From Waterburya agarophytonicola KI4 (lineage in GTDB: Bacteria; Cyanobacteriota; Cyanobacteriia; Cyanobacteriales; Xenococcaceae), in the NCBI RefSeq assembly GCF_020640915.1, contig NZ_JADWDC010000006.1:97163-134439 (forward strand): a DNA stretch of 37,277 bases, read 5' to 3'. Shown here in pieces: positions 16,564-25,361 of the stretch. A program made the position numbers and the translations under genes. The notes beneath the pieces are model-generated. The model ran no database searches. It worked only from the letters and a program-made list of their open reading frames with translations, and had not been told where the DNA came from. Every line of letters starts with the position of its first letter. Within the stretch, counting starts at the first letter, position 1.

Positions 16564-17910
16564 ATGTCATCAGCAACTATTAAAAAACAGGCAATCTCGG
16601 GAACGGCTTGGACTATTCTTGGTTATGGAACTAGTCAAAGTTTACGACTGGGAAGCAATCTTATTTTAACTAGACTCCTCGTTCCAGAGTTATTCGGTTT
16701 AATGGCTTTGGTCAGTGTTTTCCTGATGGGTTTAAATCTCTTTTCCGATGTGGGGATTTATCCCAGCATTATTCAAAATAAAAGAGGTGAAGATCCTGTA
16801 TTCCTTAATACCGCCTGGACAGTTCAGGTAATAAGAGGTTTTGCATTATGGATTGGCTGTTTGTTAATCGCTTTTCCTGTGGCGCAGTTTTATGAAGAAC
16901 CCAGACTGCAATTACTATTACCCATTGTAGGTTTAAACTCGATTATCAACGGCTTCAATTCTACCAATCTACCTATTCTTCAGCGTCGTATGGAGATTGG
17001 AAAGCTAATTCGATTTGAGCTAGGAATACAAATTATTAGCTTGATAGTAATGATTACCTGGGCATGGTTTAGTCCGAGTATTTGGGCTTTAGTGGTGGGG
17101 AACTTGGTATCAACAACTGTCGAAATGATTTGGAGTCATCGCCTATTGAAAAATTCTGTTCAAAGTTTTGCCTGGGATCGTGAAGTAGTCAAAGAACTAA
17201 CTTCCTTTGGCAAATGGATCTTTATCTCTACTGCCATGACGTTTCTAGCTTCGGAGATAGATCGGCTGATGCTGGGGAAACTCTTCTCTTTGGAAATGTT
17301 GAGTTTTTATATTATTGCTTTTACCTTTGCTGATATCCCCCGACAAATAGTAAGCAAGCTGAGTTTTCAAGTTTTATATCCCGTAATTGTTAAATATGCC
17401 AGTCTTCCCCGCAAAGTATTAAAGGAAAAAATGATGAAACCAAGGTGGATAATGCTGTTGGGACAGGCGATCGCCTTAACCATGTTAATCAGCTTTGGCG
17501 ACTATCTTATTACTATCCTATATGACGCGAGATATGTTCAAGCTACTTGGATTTTGCCTATTTTAGCTTTGGGTTTATGGCCTTTGATGCTTTCTATTAC
17601 TAGCGATAAAGCATTGCTAGCGATCGGTAGTCCCAACTACGCAGCCTGGGGTAATTTATGGAAATTTATCTATATGGCGATCGCCCTACCCCTAGGATTT
17701 CATTTCTACGGTATCTTAGGGGCGGTAATCGTGATTGCCTTCAACGATCTGCCTTTTTATGGGTTAATTTCCTATGGCTTGTGTTGCGAAAAGCTATCTA
17801 CCGTCAGACAAGATATCGAAGCAACTCTAATACTGATGGCACTATTAGGCGCAGTCTTAGCCATTCGCTACAACATCGGTTTGGGGCTTCCTATCGACGC
17901 AATTTTATAA
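16564..17910 (+). CDS. Wzx-like polysaccharide flippase (MOP superfamily)
   Basis: The 448 residues form about twelve hydrophobic segments. The N-terminus reads IKKQAISGTAWTILGYG and then ILTRLLVPELFGLMAL, the pattern of the WzxC/Polysacc_synt lipid-linked oligosaccharide exporters. These flip undecaprenyl-linked repeat units across the inner membrane. The gene sits 11 bp behind a GT4 gene and 68 bp ahead of a polymerase-like gene, the expected company for a Wzx. Length is normal and no break is seen. Whether it is selective for the unit made here cannot be told from sequence. Confidence 0.92.
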   Translation: MSSATIKKQAISGTAWTILGYGTSQSLRLGSNLILTRLLVPELFGLMALVSVFLMGLNLFSDVGIYPSIIQNKRGEDPVFLNTAWTVQVIRGFALWIGCLLIAFPVAQFYEEPRLQLLLPIVGLNSIINGFNSTNLPILQRRMEIGKLIRFELGIQIISLIVMITWAWFSPSIWALVVGNLVSTTVEMIWSHRLLKNSVQSFAWDREVVKELTSFGKWIFISTAMTFLASEIDRLMLGKLFSLEMLSFYIIAFTFADIPRQIVSKLSFQVLYPVIVKYASLPRKVLKEKMMKPRWIMLLGQAIALTMLISFGDYLITILYDARYVQATWILPILALGLWPLMLSITSDKALLAIGSPNYAAWGNLWKFIYMAIALPLGFHFYGILGAVIVIAFNDLPFYGLISYGLCCEKLSTVRQDIEATLILMALLGAVLAIRYNIGLGLPIDAIL

Positions 17911-17978
17911 GTTATTTGTCAAAGATAAGCCATAGCTTTGTTCTATTGTCATTGTCCATTGTCCATTGTTTATTATTT

Positions 17979-19364
17979 ATGTTTTTCCTAATCTACCTCG
18001 TGATGTTCGGCTGGATTCCAGTCGTCTTCCATCTCTTTAATCGTTTTCCCGCCCGTCAAGCTGTAATTATTGGCTTTATTGTGGCATGGTTATTTTTACC
18101 TCAAAAAGAATTTCCCCTACCTGGTTTGCCTGACTATACGAAGGTTTCCGCTACTTGCTATGGTATTGCGATCGCGACAATTGTTTATGATATTGGTCGT
18201 TTTCGATCTTTTAAATTTAGCTGGGTCGATCTGCCAATGCTGGTATGGTGTTTGTGTCCCATCCCATCATCAATAAGTAATGGCTTGGGTACTTATGACG
18301 GTTTATCTTCAGCACTTTTGCAAATAATAACCTGGGGCGCACCGTACTTTTTAGGTCGCATATATCTTAATAGTCTGGCGGGATTGGGTCAATTAGCCAC
18401 GGGTATTTTTTTGGGGGGACTGGTTTATGTTCCTCTTTGTTTGTTTGAGATTAAAATGAGTCCCCAGTTACACCGCATAGTTTATGGCTTTAGTCCTTTT
18501 TCCTTTGCCCAGACTATTCGTTATGGAGGTTATCGACCATCGGTATTTATGCAGCATGGTTTGGAAGTAGGGATGTGGATGATGGCAGCAACCTTGATTG
18601 GCATGTGTTTTTGGAAAACTGGTGTTATTCGTCAGGTATACAACATTCCTATCTCTTGGCTGGTATCGGCATTATTAATAACTTTCATTTTAATTAAGTC
18701 TACTGGAGCATATTTTTTGTTGTTTTTAGGCATAGGTATATTGCTCTTTGCTTGGCAGTTTCGTTCGTCCTTAATTGTTTTATTGTTGATAGCATTTATT
18801 TATATTTATTTTGGTCAAAATACTTTAAGCGAAACTTATGTTTCCGATCAGATAGTTACTTCTCTTTCAGGAATTGTGCCAAAAGATAGAATACAATCTT
18901 TGGAATTTAGATTTAACAATGAAGAAATGCTCACCGACAAAGCTAGAGAAAAGATAGTTTTTGGTTGGGGTGGCTGGGGCAGAAATAGAGTTTATCAATA
19001 TACTTGGGACGGTAAATTAATTGATGTTTCGATCACCGATAGTTTGTGGATTATTGCCTTCGGTCAAAATGGTTTAGTTGGTTTGATGAGCGTGTTTTCA
19101 GCATTTTTCTTTCCTGCGATCGCTTTTATCAAACGTTATCCTGCAAGTTACTGGTTTAAGCCTCAAGTTGCCCCCGCAGCAGTAATTACCATAATTTTAG
19201 TTTTATATATGGTTGATAGTTTATTTAATGCCATGATTAATCCTATCTTCATATTAGCCTGTGGAGGAGTAGCGGGAACGGCAGTAGCTCAAACTGTTAC
19301 AAATAAGCCTCAGCATAATTTCAATCATTTAAAACATAGACAATTTTACTCTACTGAAAATTAA
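17979..19364 (+). CDS. Wzy/O-antigen ligase-like membrane protein
   Basis: I start this gene at the ATG at 17979 (MFFLIYLVMFGW; 461 residues), because the longer open frame from 17658 overlaps the flippase gene and reads as non-natural sequence there. The protein has roughly ten to twelve hydrophobic segments. A large hydrophilic loop in the C-terminal third contains IVFGWGGWGRNRVY followed by DSLWIIAFGQNGL, matching the periplasmic loop of Wzy_C/O-antigen ligase proteins. It would polymerise flipped repeat units in the periplasm or ligate them. Placement directly after Wzx supports the polymerase reading. The upstream spacer holds a short TTGTCCA-type repeat, common between cyanobacterial genes. 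Confidence 0.85.
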   Translation: MFFLIYLVMFGWIPVVFHLFNRFPARQAVIIGFIVAWLFLPQKEFPLPGLPDYTKVSATCYGIAIATIVYDIGRFRSFKFSWVDLPMLVWCLCPIPSSISNGLGTYDGLSSALLQIITWGAPYFLGRIYLNSLAGLGQLATGIFLGGLVYVPLCLFEIKMSPQLHRIVYGFSPFSFAQTIRYGGYRPSVFMQHGLEVGMWMMAATLIGMCFWKTGVIRQVYNIPISWLVSALLITFILIKSTGAYFLLFLGIGILLFAWQFRSSLIVLLLIAFIYIYFGQNTLSETYVSDQIVTSLSGIVPKDRIQSLEFRFNNEEMLTDKAREKIVFGWGGWGRNRVYQYTWDGKLIDVSITDSLWIIAFGQNGLVGLMSVFSAFFFPAIAFIKRYPASYWFKPQVAPAAVITIILVLYMVDSLFNAMINPIFILACGGVAGTAVAQTVTNKPQHNFNHLKHRQFYSTEN

Positions 19365-19473
19365 AGACTTGGTAAACATATCAGTATTATTACTATTTTT
19401 TTAAAAAGCCATATTAGGATCGATAAATAATATAAAAGATTTTTTATTTAATCAATTCAATTAGAGAACTAAT

Positions 19474-22400
19474 ATGATTGAGCAGACACAAAATATGACT
19501 GAGGTAACATCCAAAACAGTCGATTATGCTCATTGGGAACAATGGTTGCAAAGCGATGAATATACTAATCAAATTAATTATTGGCAAGGACAATTAGCCA
19601 ATGCTGTACCCTTATTAGAATTACCTACTGACAGATCTCGACCATCAGTACAGACCTATAAAAGCGATCGCTTTTCTTTTAAGCTTGCTCAAAATTTAGT
19701 TCAATCTCTTGAATCTTTAAGTGTCGGAAAAGGTGTTAGTTTGTATGTAACTCTCTTAACGGCTTTTAAAATTTTACTGTATCGTTATACAGAACAGTCT
19801 GATATTCTTGTTGGTTCGACTTTTAACATAGATTCAAAAGAGTCTAATTTTTTATTTAATACTTTAGTTTTGCGGACTAATGTAGCCGATGAATTGAGTG
19901 TGTCAGAATTATTAAACCGCGTTCAAACAGTAACTTCGGAGGCTCAAAATAATGGCAAACTACCCTTTGCTAAGTTAGTTGAAGAACTCCACTTCGAACA
20001 GGACAACAGCTATAATCCTCTATTTCAGGTCATGTTTACTCTACAAAAAGAACATGAACTCTCAAAATTAGGCGATCGCACTAACAGACTAAACCGTCAC
20101 TGTTCGATGCTAGATTTGACTTTAGATCTACAAGAAGCCAAAGCAGGAATACAAGGAAATTTAGAATACAACACCGATTTATTCGACTGCGAAACTATTA
20201 GTAGAATGGTCGGTCACTGGCAAACATTACTAGAAGGAATTGTTGCCAATCCCGAAGCAAAAATTATTCATCTGCCTCTATTAACTACCGCTGAAAAACA
20301 AACTTTTATCGAATGGAATCAAGCTGTAGAAGGTAGTGAAAATAGCAATAATTTCAATATCCAGCAGCTATTTGAGGCACAGGTAGAACTTACTCCTGAT
20401 GCAGTGGCGGTTGAGTTTAATAGTCAACAGCTAACCTATCAACAGCTTAATCAACAGGCTAACCAGCTAGCCCATCACTTGCAGTCTTTGGGAATTACAG
20501 CAGAATCTTTAGTTGGTATCTGTATTGAAAGATCCTTAGAAATGATCGTCGGTCTACTGGGCATTTTAAAGGCTGGCGGTGCTTATGTACCCCTTGACCC
20601 TAATTATCCCCAAGAACGTTTGGCTTATATGGTCAAAGATGCCAATATCTCCGTATTGCTAACTCAGACTAAATGGCAGAATGCAATACCAGAAAACCAA
20701 GCCCAAACTGTTAACTTAGATTCAGATTGGTCGCAGATTACTACCAACAGTACCAAAAATCCAGGTGTAAGCATTGTAGATAAAAATCTTGCTTACGTAA
20801 TCTATACCTCTGGTTCGACAGGAAATCCCAAGGGTGTGATGATTACCCATCAAGGATTGACCAGCTTTACTAAATCGGCGACTCAAGTTTATAACATCAG
20901 TCAAAGCGATCGCATTTTGCAGTTTGCTTCAATTAATTTTGATGCTGCGGTAGAGGAAATATTTCCCTGTCTCTGTGTTGGAGCAACTTTAGTGCTACGC
21001 ACCGATGCAATGGTGAGCAACTTAAAGACTTTTTTCCAAACTTGTGCAGATTTAGAACTAACCGTATTGGGTTTACCAACTGCTTACTGGCATCAACTAA
21101 CGGCAGAATTAAAAACTAAAGACGTTCCCTGTCCAGACTCTCTCAGATTAGTCATGATCGGAGGGGAAGCTGCAATGCCCGAACCAGTAAGGCACTGGCA
21201 AAAATATGTCGAGAAATCGGGGAAAAGCGATCGCTTACAGCTAATAAATTCCTATGGTCCGACAGAAATCACTGTTGTTGCGACCACATATCCAGTTTCT
21301 CCAACTGTTCCTTTGGTGGGAGAAGTACCTATTGGTAAACCTTTACCTCATTTACAGAGTCATATTCTTGACCGACATCAACAGCCTGTACCGATTGGTG
21401 TACCAGGAGAACTATATGTTGGTGGAGATAGTTTAGCAAGGGGATATCTCAACCGTCCAGAATTAACCCAAGAGAAATTTATTGTTCATTCCTTTAACCA
21501 AGAAGTATCGCGTCTTTATAAAACAGGAGATTTAGCACGATATTTACCTGATGGAGAAATCGAATATTTAGGTCGTATTGATAACCAAGTAAAAATAAGA
21601 GGCTTTCGGATTGAGTTGGGTGAAGTAGAAGCCGTATTAACCCAGCATCCAGAGATCAGTGAAGTGGCGGTAACTGTCAACGAAGATGGTTCGGGCGACA
21701 AACGTCTGATTGCATATATCGTTAGTTCTTCGGAAATACTGCAAACTCAGGAGGTGCGTTCTTTTCTCCAAGAGCGACTGCCCAACTACATGATGCCCAG
21801 TGCCTTCGTATTTCTTAAAGCGATGCCGTTAACTCCCAACGGTAAGCTAGATCGTCGAGCATTGCCCGTACCAGATATCAACTCCAGACAAACTAATACC
21901 GATCTAGTCTTACCTACTAATGATGTAGAGCAAAAACTAGTAGAAATTTGGTCAGAGGTTTTGGGAATTGACTCTATTAGTATTCAAGACAACTTTTTTG
22001 AACTAGGCGGACATTCTTTACTAGCCGTGAAGCTATTTGGGGAAATTGAAAGTCACTTCGATCGCAAGTTTCCTTTGACTGTTTTATTTGAAGCCCCGAC
22101 AATCGAGCAGTTAGCGATTACTTTGCAGACATCTCAACAGGGAGATTTTGATTCGATAGTCAAGCTCAAAGCAGGAAATTCCCAGACACCTTTATTTCTC
22201 GTCCACGATGCCGATGGTGAAACCATCCTCTATTCCCAGTTGGCAAATCATCTTAACCCAGAACAGACGGTTTATGGGATTAGACCCCGTTATCATGCAG
22301 ATTCGAGTACGCCCCTGCTACCAACTAGAATCAGTCAAATGGCAGAGAATTATGTCAAGGAAATGCGTCGAGTCCAACCCCAAGGTCCTTATTTAATTGG

Positions 22401-23058
22401 TGGTTTGTGTGCGGGGGGAGTATTAGCCTTTGAAATGGCTTGTCAACTTCAGGCGCAAGGGAAAGAAGTTCCTTTAGTAGCGATTTTTGATGCCATTAGT
22501 CCCCAGGGAATTGGCGATAATCATCAAGTTCCTGTCAATCAAAACCGTCAAGAAAGCTTCGCTAAAGCTTTAAAAGGGAAAAAGACCAGTTTTAAATCTT
22601 GGGCTAATGTTCTTAAAATGGCATTTACTAAAGCTTCTAACCTAATTAGTTACGAAGTCAGCACCAGAACCAAAAAACTGACAAACAACCTGCGGATTAA
22701 GCTTTTAAGATACTGTAGCGATCGCAATATTACCATTCCCAAGCTTTGTCAAAACATTCCTCTAAGAAACATCTATATCTACGCCGAAGATGAATATGCT
22801 CGAAGCAAACCATCGGTGTATCGAGGTCAACTAACCCTGTGGCGGGCTACAGAAAAAATAGATTTTGACAACCCAGCGATCGATGACACCCCTGTAATTT
22901 GGGAAGTCCAAGACCCCCTATTCGGCTGGAACAAACAAGCCACAGAAGGAGTGGTGGCACATGATATCCCTGGAGGTCATTCTAGTATGCTTCAGGCACC
23001 CCATGTTGAAGTAATGGCACAGCAATTGCAACCATACATCGATGCAATTAACCTTTAA
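19474..23058 (+). CDS. Single-module NRPS: half condensation, adenylation, carrier, thioesterase
   Basis: The protein has 1194 residues. Residues 17-270 match only the C-terminal half of a condensation domain (INYWQGQL, ELPTDRSRP, NTLVLR, LPFAKLVEEL, NPLFQVMF); the HHxxxDG half is absent. Adenylation spans about 295-800, with LAYVIYTSGSTGNPKG, NSYGPTE, YKTGDLARY and PLTPNGKLDRRAL. My hand reading of the ten specificity positions is D-A-E-G-M-G-S-V-V-K, which I cannot match to a substrate. The carrier has FFELGGHSLL (Ser848). The thioesterase (about 900-1194) has GLCAG with Cys979 in the nucleophile position, Asp1006 and the GGHS His1169. It should activate one amino acid and release or transfer it by the TE. 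It lies amid Wzx, Wzy and glycosyltransferase genes, so an amino-acyl decoration of the polysaccharide is possible; an independent small metabolite is the alternative. Confidence 0.9.
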   Translation: MIEQTQNMTEVTSKTVDYAHWEQWLQSDEYTNQINYWQGQLANAVPLLELPTDRSRPSVQTYKSDRFSFKLAQNLVQSLESLSVGKGVSLYVTLLTAFKILLYRYTEQSDILVGSTFNIDSKESNFLFNTLVLRTNVADELSVSELLNRVQTVTSEAQNNGKLPFAKLVEELHFEQDNSYNPLFQVMFTLQKEHELSKLGDRTNRLNRHCSMLDLTLDLQEAKAGIQGNLEYNTDLFDCETISRMVGHWQTLLEGIVANPEAKIIHLPLLTTAEKQTFIEWNQAVEGSENSNNFNIQQLFEAQVELTPDAVAVEFNSQQLTYQQLNQQANQLAHHLQSLGITAESLVGICIERSLEMIVGLLGILKAGGAYVPLDPNYPQERLAYMVKDANISVLLTQTKWQNAIPENQAQTVNLDSDWSQITTNSTKNPGVSIVDKNLAYVIYTSGSTGNPKGVMITHQGLTSFTKSATQVYNISQSDRILQFASINFDAAVEEIFPCLCVGATLVLRTDAMVSNLKTFFQTCADLELTVLGLPTAYWHQLTAELKTKDVPCPDSLRLVMIGGEAAMPEPVRHWQKYVEKSGKSDRLQLINSYGPTEITVVATTYPVSPTVPLVGEVPIGKPLPHLQSHILDRHQQPVPIGVPGELYVGGDSLARGYLNRPELTQEKFIVHSFNQEVSRLYKTGDLARYLPDGEIEYLGRIDNQVKIRGFRIELGEVEAVLTQHPEISEVAVTVNEDGSGDKRLIAYIVSSSEILQTQEVRSFLQERLPNYMMPSAFVFLKAMPLTPNGKLDRRALPVPDINSRQTNTDLVLPTNDVEQKLVEIWSEVLGIDSISIQDNFFELGGHSLLAVKLFGEIESHFDRKFPLTVLFEAPTIEQLAITLQTSQQGDFDSIVKLKAGNSQTPLFLVHDADGETILYSQLANHLNPEQTVYGIRPRYHADSSTPLLPTRISQMAENYVKEMRRVQPQGPYLIGGLCAGGVLAFEMACQLQAQGKEVPLVAIFDAISPQGIGDNHQVPVNQNRQESFAKALKGKKTSFKSWANVLKMAFTKASNLISYEVSTRTKKLTNNLRIKLLRYCSDRNITIPKLCQNIPLRNIYIYAEDEYARSKPSVYRGQLTLWRATEKIDFDNPAIDDTPVIWEVQDPLFGWNKQATEGVVAHDIPGGHSSMLQAPHVEVMAQQLQPYIDAINL

Positions 23059-23120
23059 CCTTTGCCCCTTTCCCAACCCTTACAAATCAATTAGTGCGTA
23101 AGATTAACCACTATAAAATC

Positions 23121-24107
23121 ATGTTCCACACCATTCAATTTCCCCATGAAAAAGTACTAGTAGTCATCGTCAACTACCGTACCGCCGATCTAACCATTAA
23201 CTGTTTACGCTCCCTCGTCCCTGAAATGCTTTTAGTACGAGGAATTCAGGTAACAGTGGTCGATAATGCGTCGGGAGATGATTCCGTTCCTAAAATTCAG
23301 CAGGCGATCGACGCTCAAGGCTGGGGAGATTGGGTCAATCTAGTTGCTTCGCCACACAACGGAGGTTTTGCTGCTGGCAACAATTTTGCCATTCGTCCCG
23401 CATTAGAATCCGATTGTCCCCCTGACTATTTTTTATTGCTCAATCCCGATACAGAAGTTCGTCCAGGAGCAATTAGAACCCTAGTCAATTTTATGGCAGA
23501 ACGCCCCAAGGTAGGCATTGCTGGCAGTAGCTTTGAATTGGCTGATGGCACACCCTGGCAAATAACCTTGCGCTTCCCCACCCTATTAAGTGAGCTAGAT
23601 TCAGGCTTGCGTTTGGGAATAGTTTCTAAGCTTCTAAGCAAATGGGTTGCGGCTCGACCAAGCGGGAATAAAATCTGTCAAGCTGACTGGCTACCAGGGG
23701 CTTGTATGTTGATTCGCCGTGAAGTTTTTGAATCAGTAGGCTTGATGGACGAAGGGTATTTTCTGTATTACGAAGAAACCGATTATTGCTTGCAGGCAAA
23801 GCGGGGGGGTTGGTCTTGTTGGTATGTGCCTGAAAGTGTAGTGATGCACATTGGAGGACAAAGTACGGGGGTGGAAGTACCCAATGAACCCCCCGAAAGG
23901 TTGCCGAAATACTGTTTTGATTCCCGTCGTCGCTATTTTATCAAAAATCATGGCCTAGTATATGCTGCGATCGCCGATTTGTTCTACATCTCTGGTTTGA
24001 TTCTTTGGAAAATCAGACAGGCAATTCAACGAAAACCAAGTTTCGATCCGCCAAATTATCTGGGAGATTTGATTCAAAATAGCGTATGGCTCAAGGGAGC
24101 GAGATAA
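23121..24107 (+). CDS. GT2 glycosyltransferase (rhamnosyltransferase-like)
   Basis: The protein is 328 residues from the ATG at 23121; a GTG at 23094 would add nine residues and cannot be excluded. It is a single GT-A domain with VLVVIVNYRTADLT, VVDNASGDDS, NNFAIRPALE and LLLNPDTEVRPGA (the DxD-like site). The acceptor half has WLPGACMLIRRE and GYFLYYEETDYCLQAKRGGW. This is the WbbL/rhamnosyltransferase-like branch of GT2, but the donor is not provable. It follows the NRPS stop by 62 bp and precedes the next GT4 by 5 bp, so it belongs to the polysaccharide run. Confidence 0.9.
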   Translation: MFHTIQFPHEKVLVVIVNYRTADLTINCLRSLVPEMLLVRGIQVTVVDNASGDDSVPKIQQAIDAQGWGDWVNLVASPHNGGFAAGNNFAIRPALESDCPPDYFLLLNPDTEVRPGAIRTLVNFMAERPKVGIAGSSFELADGTPWQITLRFPTLLSELDSGLRLGIVSKLLSKWVAARPSGNKICQADWLPGACMLIRREVFESVGLMDEGYFLYYEETDYCLQAKRGGWSCWYVPESVVMHIGGQSTGVEVPNEPPERLPKYCFDSRRRYFIKNHGLVYAAIADLFYISGLILWKIRQAIQRKPSFDPPNYLGDLIQNSVWLKGAR

Positions 24108-24112
24108 AAAAT

Positions 24113-25327
24113 ATGAATACTAAGCTTGGATATTTACTACCAGAATTTCCTGGACAAACTCACACTTTCTTCTGGCGAGAAATTAAAGCCTTAGAAAGCA
24201 AAAACATTGAGGTAGATATTGTTTCAACCAAACGTCCCTCATCTGAGATTATGTCTCATACTTGGTCATCAGAAGCTGAGAGCAGAACTACTTATTTATT
24301 TCCCCCAACTACTACACTTTTGATTAAAGCTGTTTTAGAACTATTCAATTCTGGTTTACCAGCATGGTTGCGTTGTTTTAAAGCGATCGCTCAAGCCAAA
24401 GATGTTTCATTGTTGGGTAAACTTCGTCTTCTGCTTTTAATGTTGGCAGGAGCAGAATTAGCTTATCTAGCAAAAAGTAAAGGCTGGCAACACCTCCACG
24501 TTCATTCTTGTGCCGATGGTGCGAATATCGCTATGTTTGCCCACTTAATTTCGGCAATTCCCTATTCCATCACTTTACATGGTCCATTGAGGGACTATGG
24601 GGCTAATCAACGGCAAAAATGGCACTTTGCTAAGTTTGCCACAGTGATTACCCAAAAACTGTATGATGAAGTTGCCGATGAATTACAAGGTTGTTTGCCA
24701 GATAAAATAGCCATCGCACCGATGGGGGTAGACACATCTGTATATCGACGCAACCATAACTATTCCCCTTGGCAAAAAGATACTCCCTGCTACATATTTA
24801 GCTGTGGTCGTTTGAATCCTGTCAAAGGACATGAAGATTTAATCAGATCGATACCCTTGCTTCTCAATCAAGGTGTGGATGCTTATTTAACCATTGCAGG
24901 GGATGGAGAGCAGGGTAAAAATCAATATCGTCAAAAACTAGAAGAAATTATCCAAACCCTAGGACTAGAAAGGCGAGTTTCCCTCATCGGAGCTGTATCC
25001 GAAGATGTTCTCCTCCAGTATTTAGAAAAGGCTCATGTTTTTTCCTTGGCTAGCTGGGAAGAGCCATTAGGAGTAGCCATTATGGAAGCAATGTCGATGC
25101 AACTTCCTGTTGTAGTGACAAAAGCTGGAGGAGTAGGGGAATTAGTAGAAGACAACATCAGCGGAATTTTTGTCGAACCGCGATCGCCAGAACGATTGGC
25201 AGCAGCAATATTACAGGTTAATTCTGACCCCCAAAAAGCCATAAATATAGGAGAAGCTGCGCGAGAAAGAGTCTGTAAGTCTTTTAATAGCATCCGTGGG
25301 GCGGAAGTATTAATAGAAAGTATTTAA
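24113..25327 (+). CDS. GT4 glycosyltransferase
   Basis: I chose the ATG at 24113 (MNTKLGYLLPEFPGQTHTF; 404 residues). An ATG at 24086 overlaps the previous gene and adds nine untypical residues. The GT-B protein has HLHVHSCADG and ITLHGPLRDYG in the N-domain. The donor domain has IFSCGRLNPVKGHEDL, LTIAGDGEQG and the EX7E motif in SWEEPLGVAIMEAM. The N-terminal pattern GYLLPEFPGQTHTFFWRE is close to that of the first GT4 gene of the run (INQYPAVSHSFIRRE), so the two are likely distant paralogues. It adds a sugar to the lipid-linked unit in the cytoplasm. Confidence 0.9.
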   Translation: MNTKLGYLLPEFPGQTHTFFWREIKALESKNIEVDIVSTKRPSSEIMSHTWSSEAESRTTYLFPPTTTLLIKAVLELFNSGLPAWLRCFKAIAQAKDVSLLGKLRLLLLMLAGAELAYLAKSKGWQHLHVHSCADGANIAMFAHLISAIPYSITLHGPLRDYGANQRQKWHFAKFATVITQKLYDEVADELQGCLPDKIAIAPMGVDTSVYRRNHNYSPWQKDTPCYIFSCGRLNPVKGHEDLIRSIPLLLNQGVDAYLTIAGDGEQGKNQYRQKLEEIIQTLGLERRVSLIGAVSEDVLLQYLEKAHVFSLASWEEPLGVAIMEAMSMQLPVVVTKAGGVGELVEDNISGIFVEPRSPERLAAAILQVNSDPQKAINIGEAARERVCKSFNSIRGAEVLIESI

Positions 25328-25361
25328 CCAATTAAACAATTTTTTTAGATAAGTATTAACC

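Noticed and set aside
17658-17978. Extended N-terminus of the Wzy-like protein overlapping the flippase gene
   Set aside because: The added residues are Arg/Ser-rich out-of-frame translation of the flippase; the membrane protein begins at the ATG at 17979.
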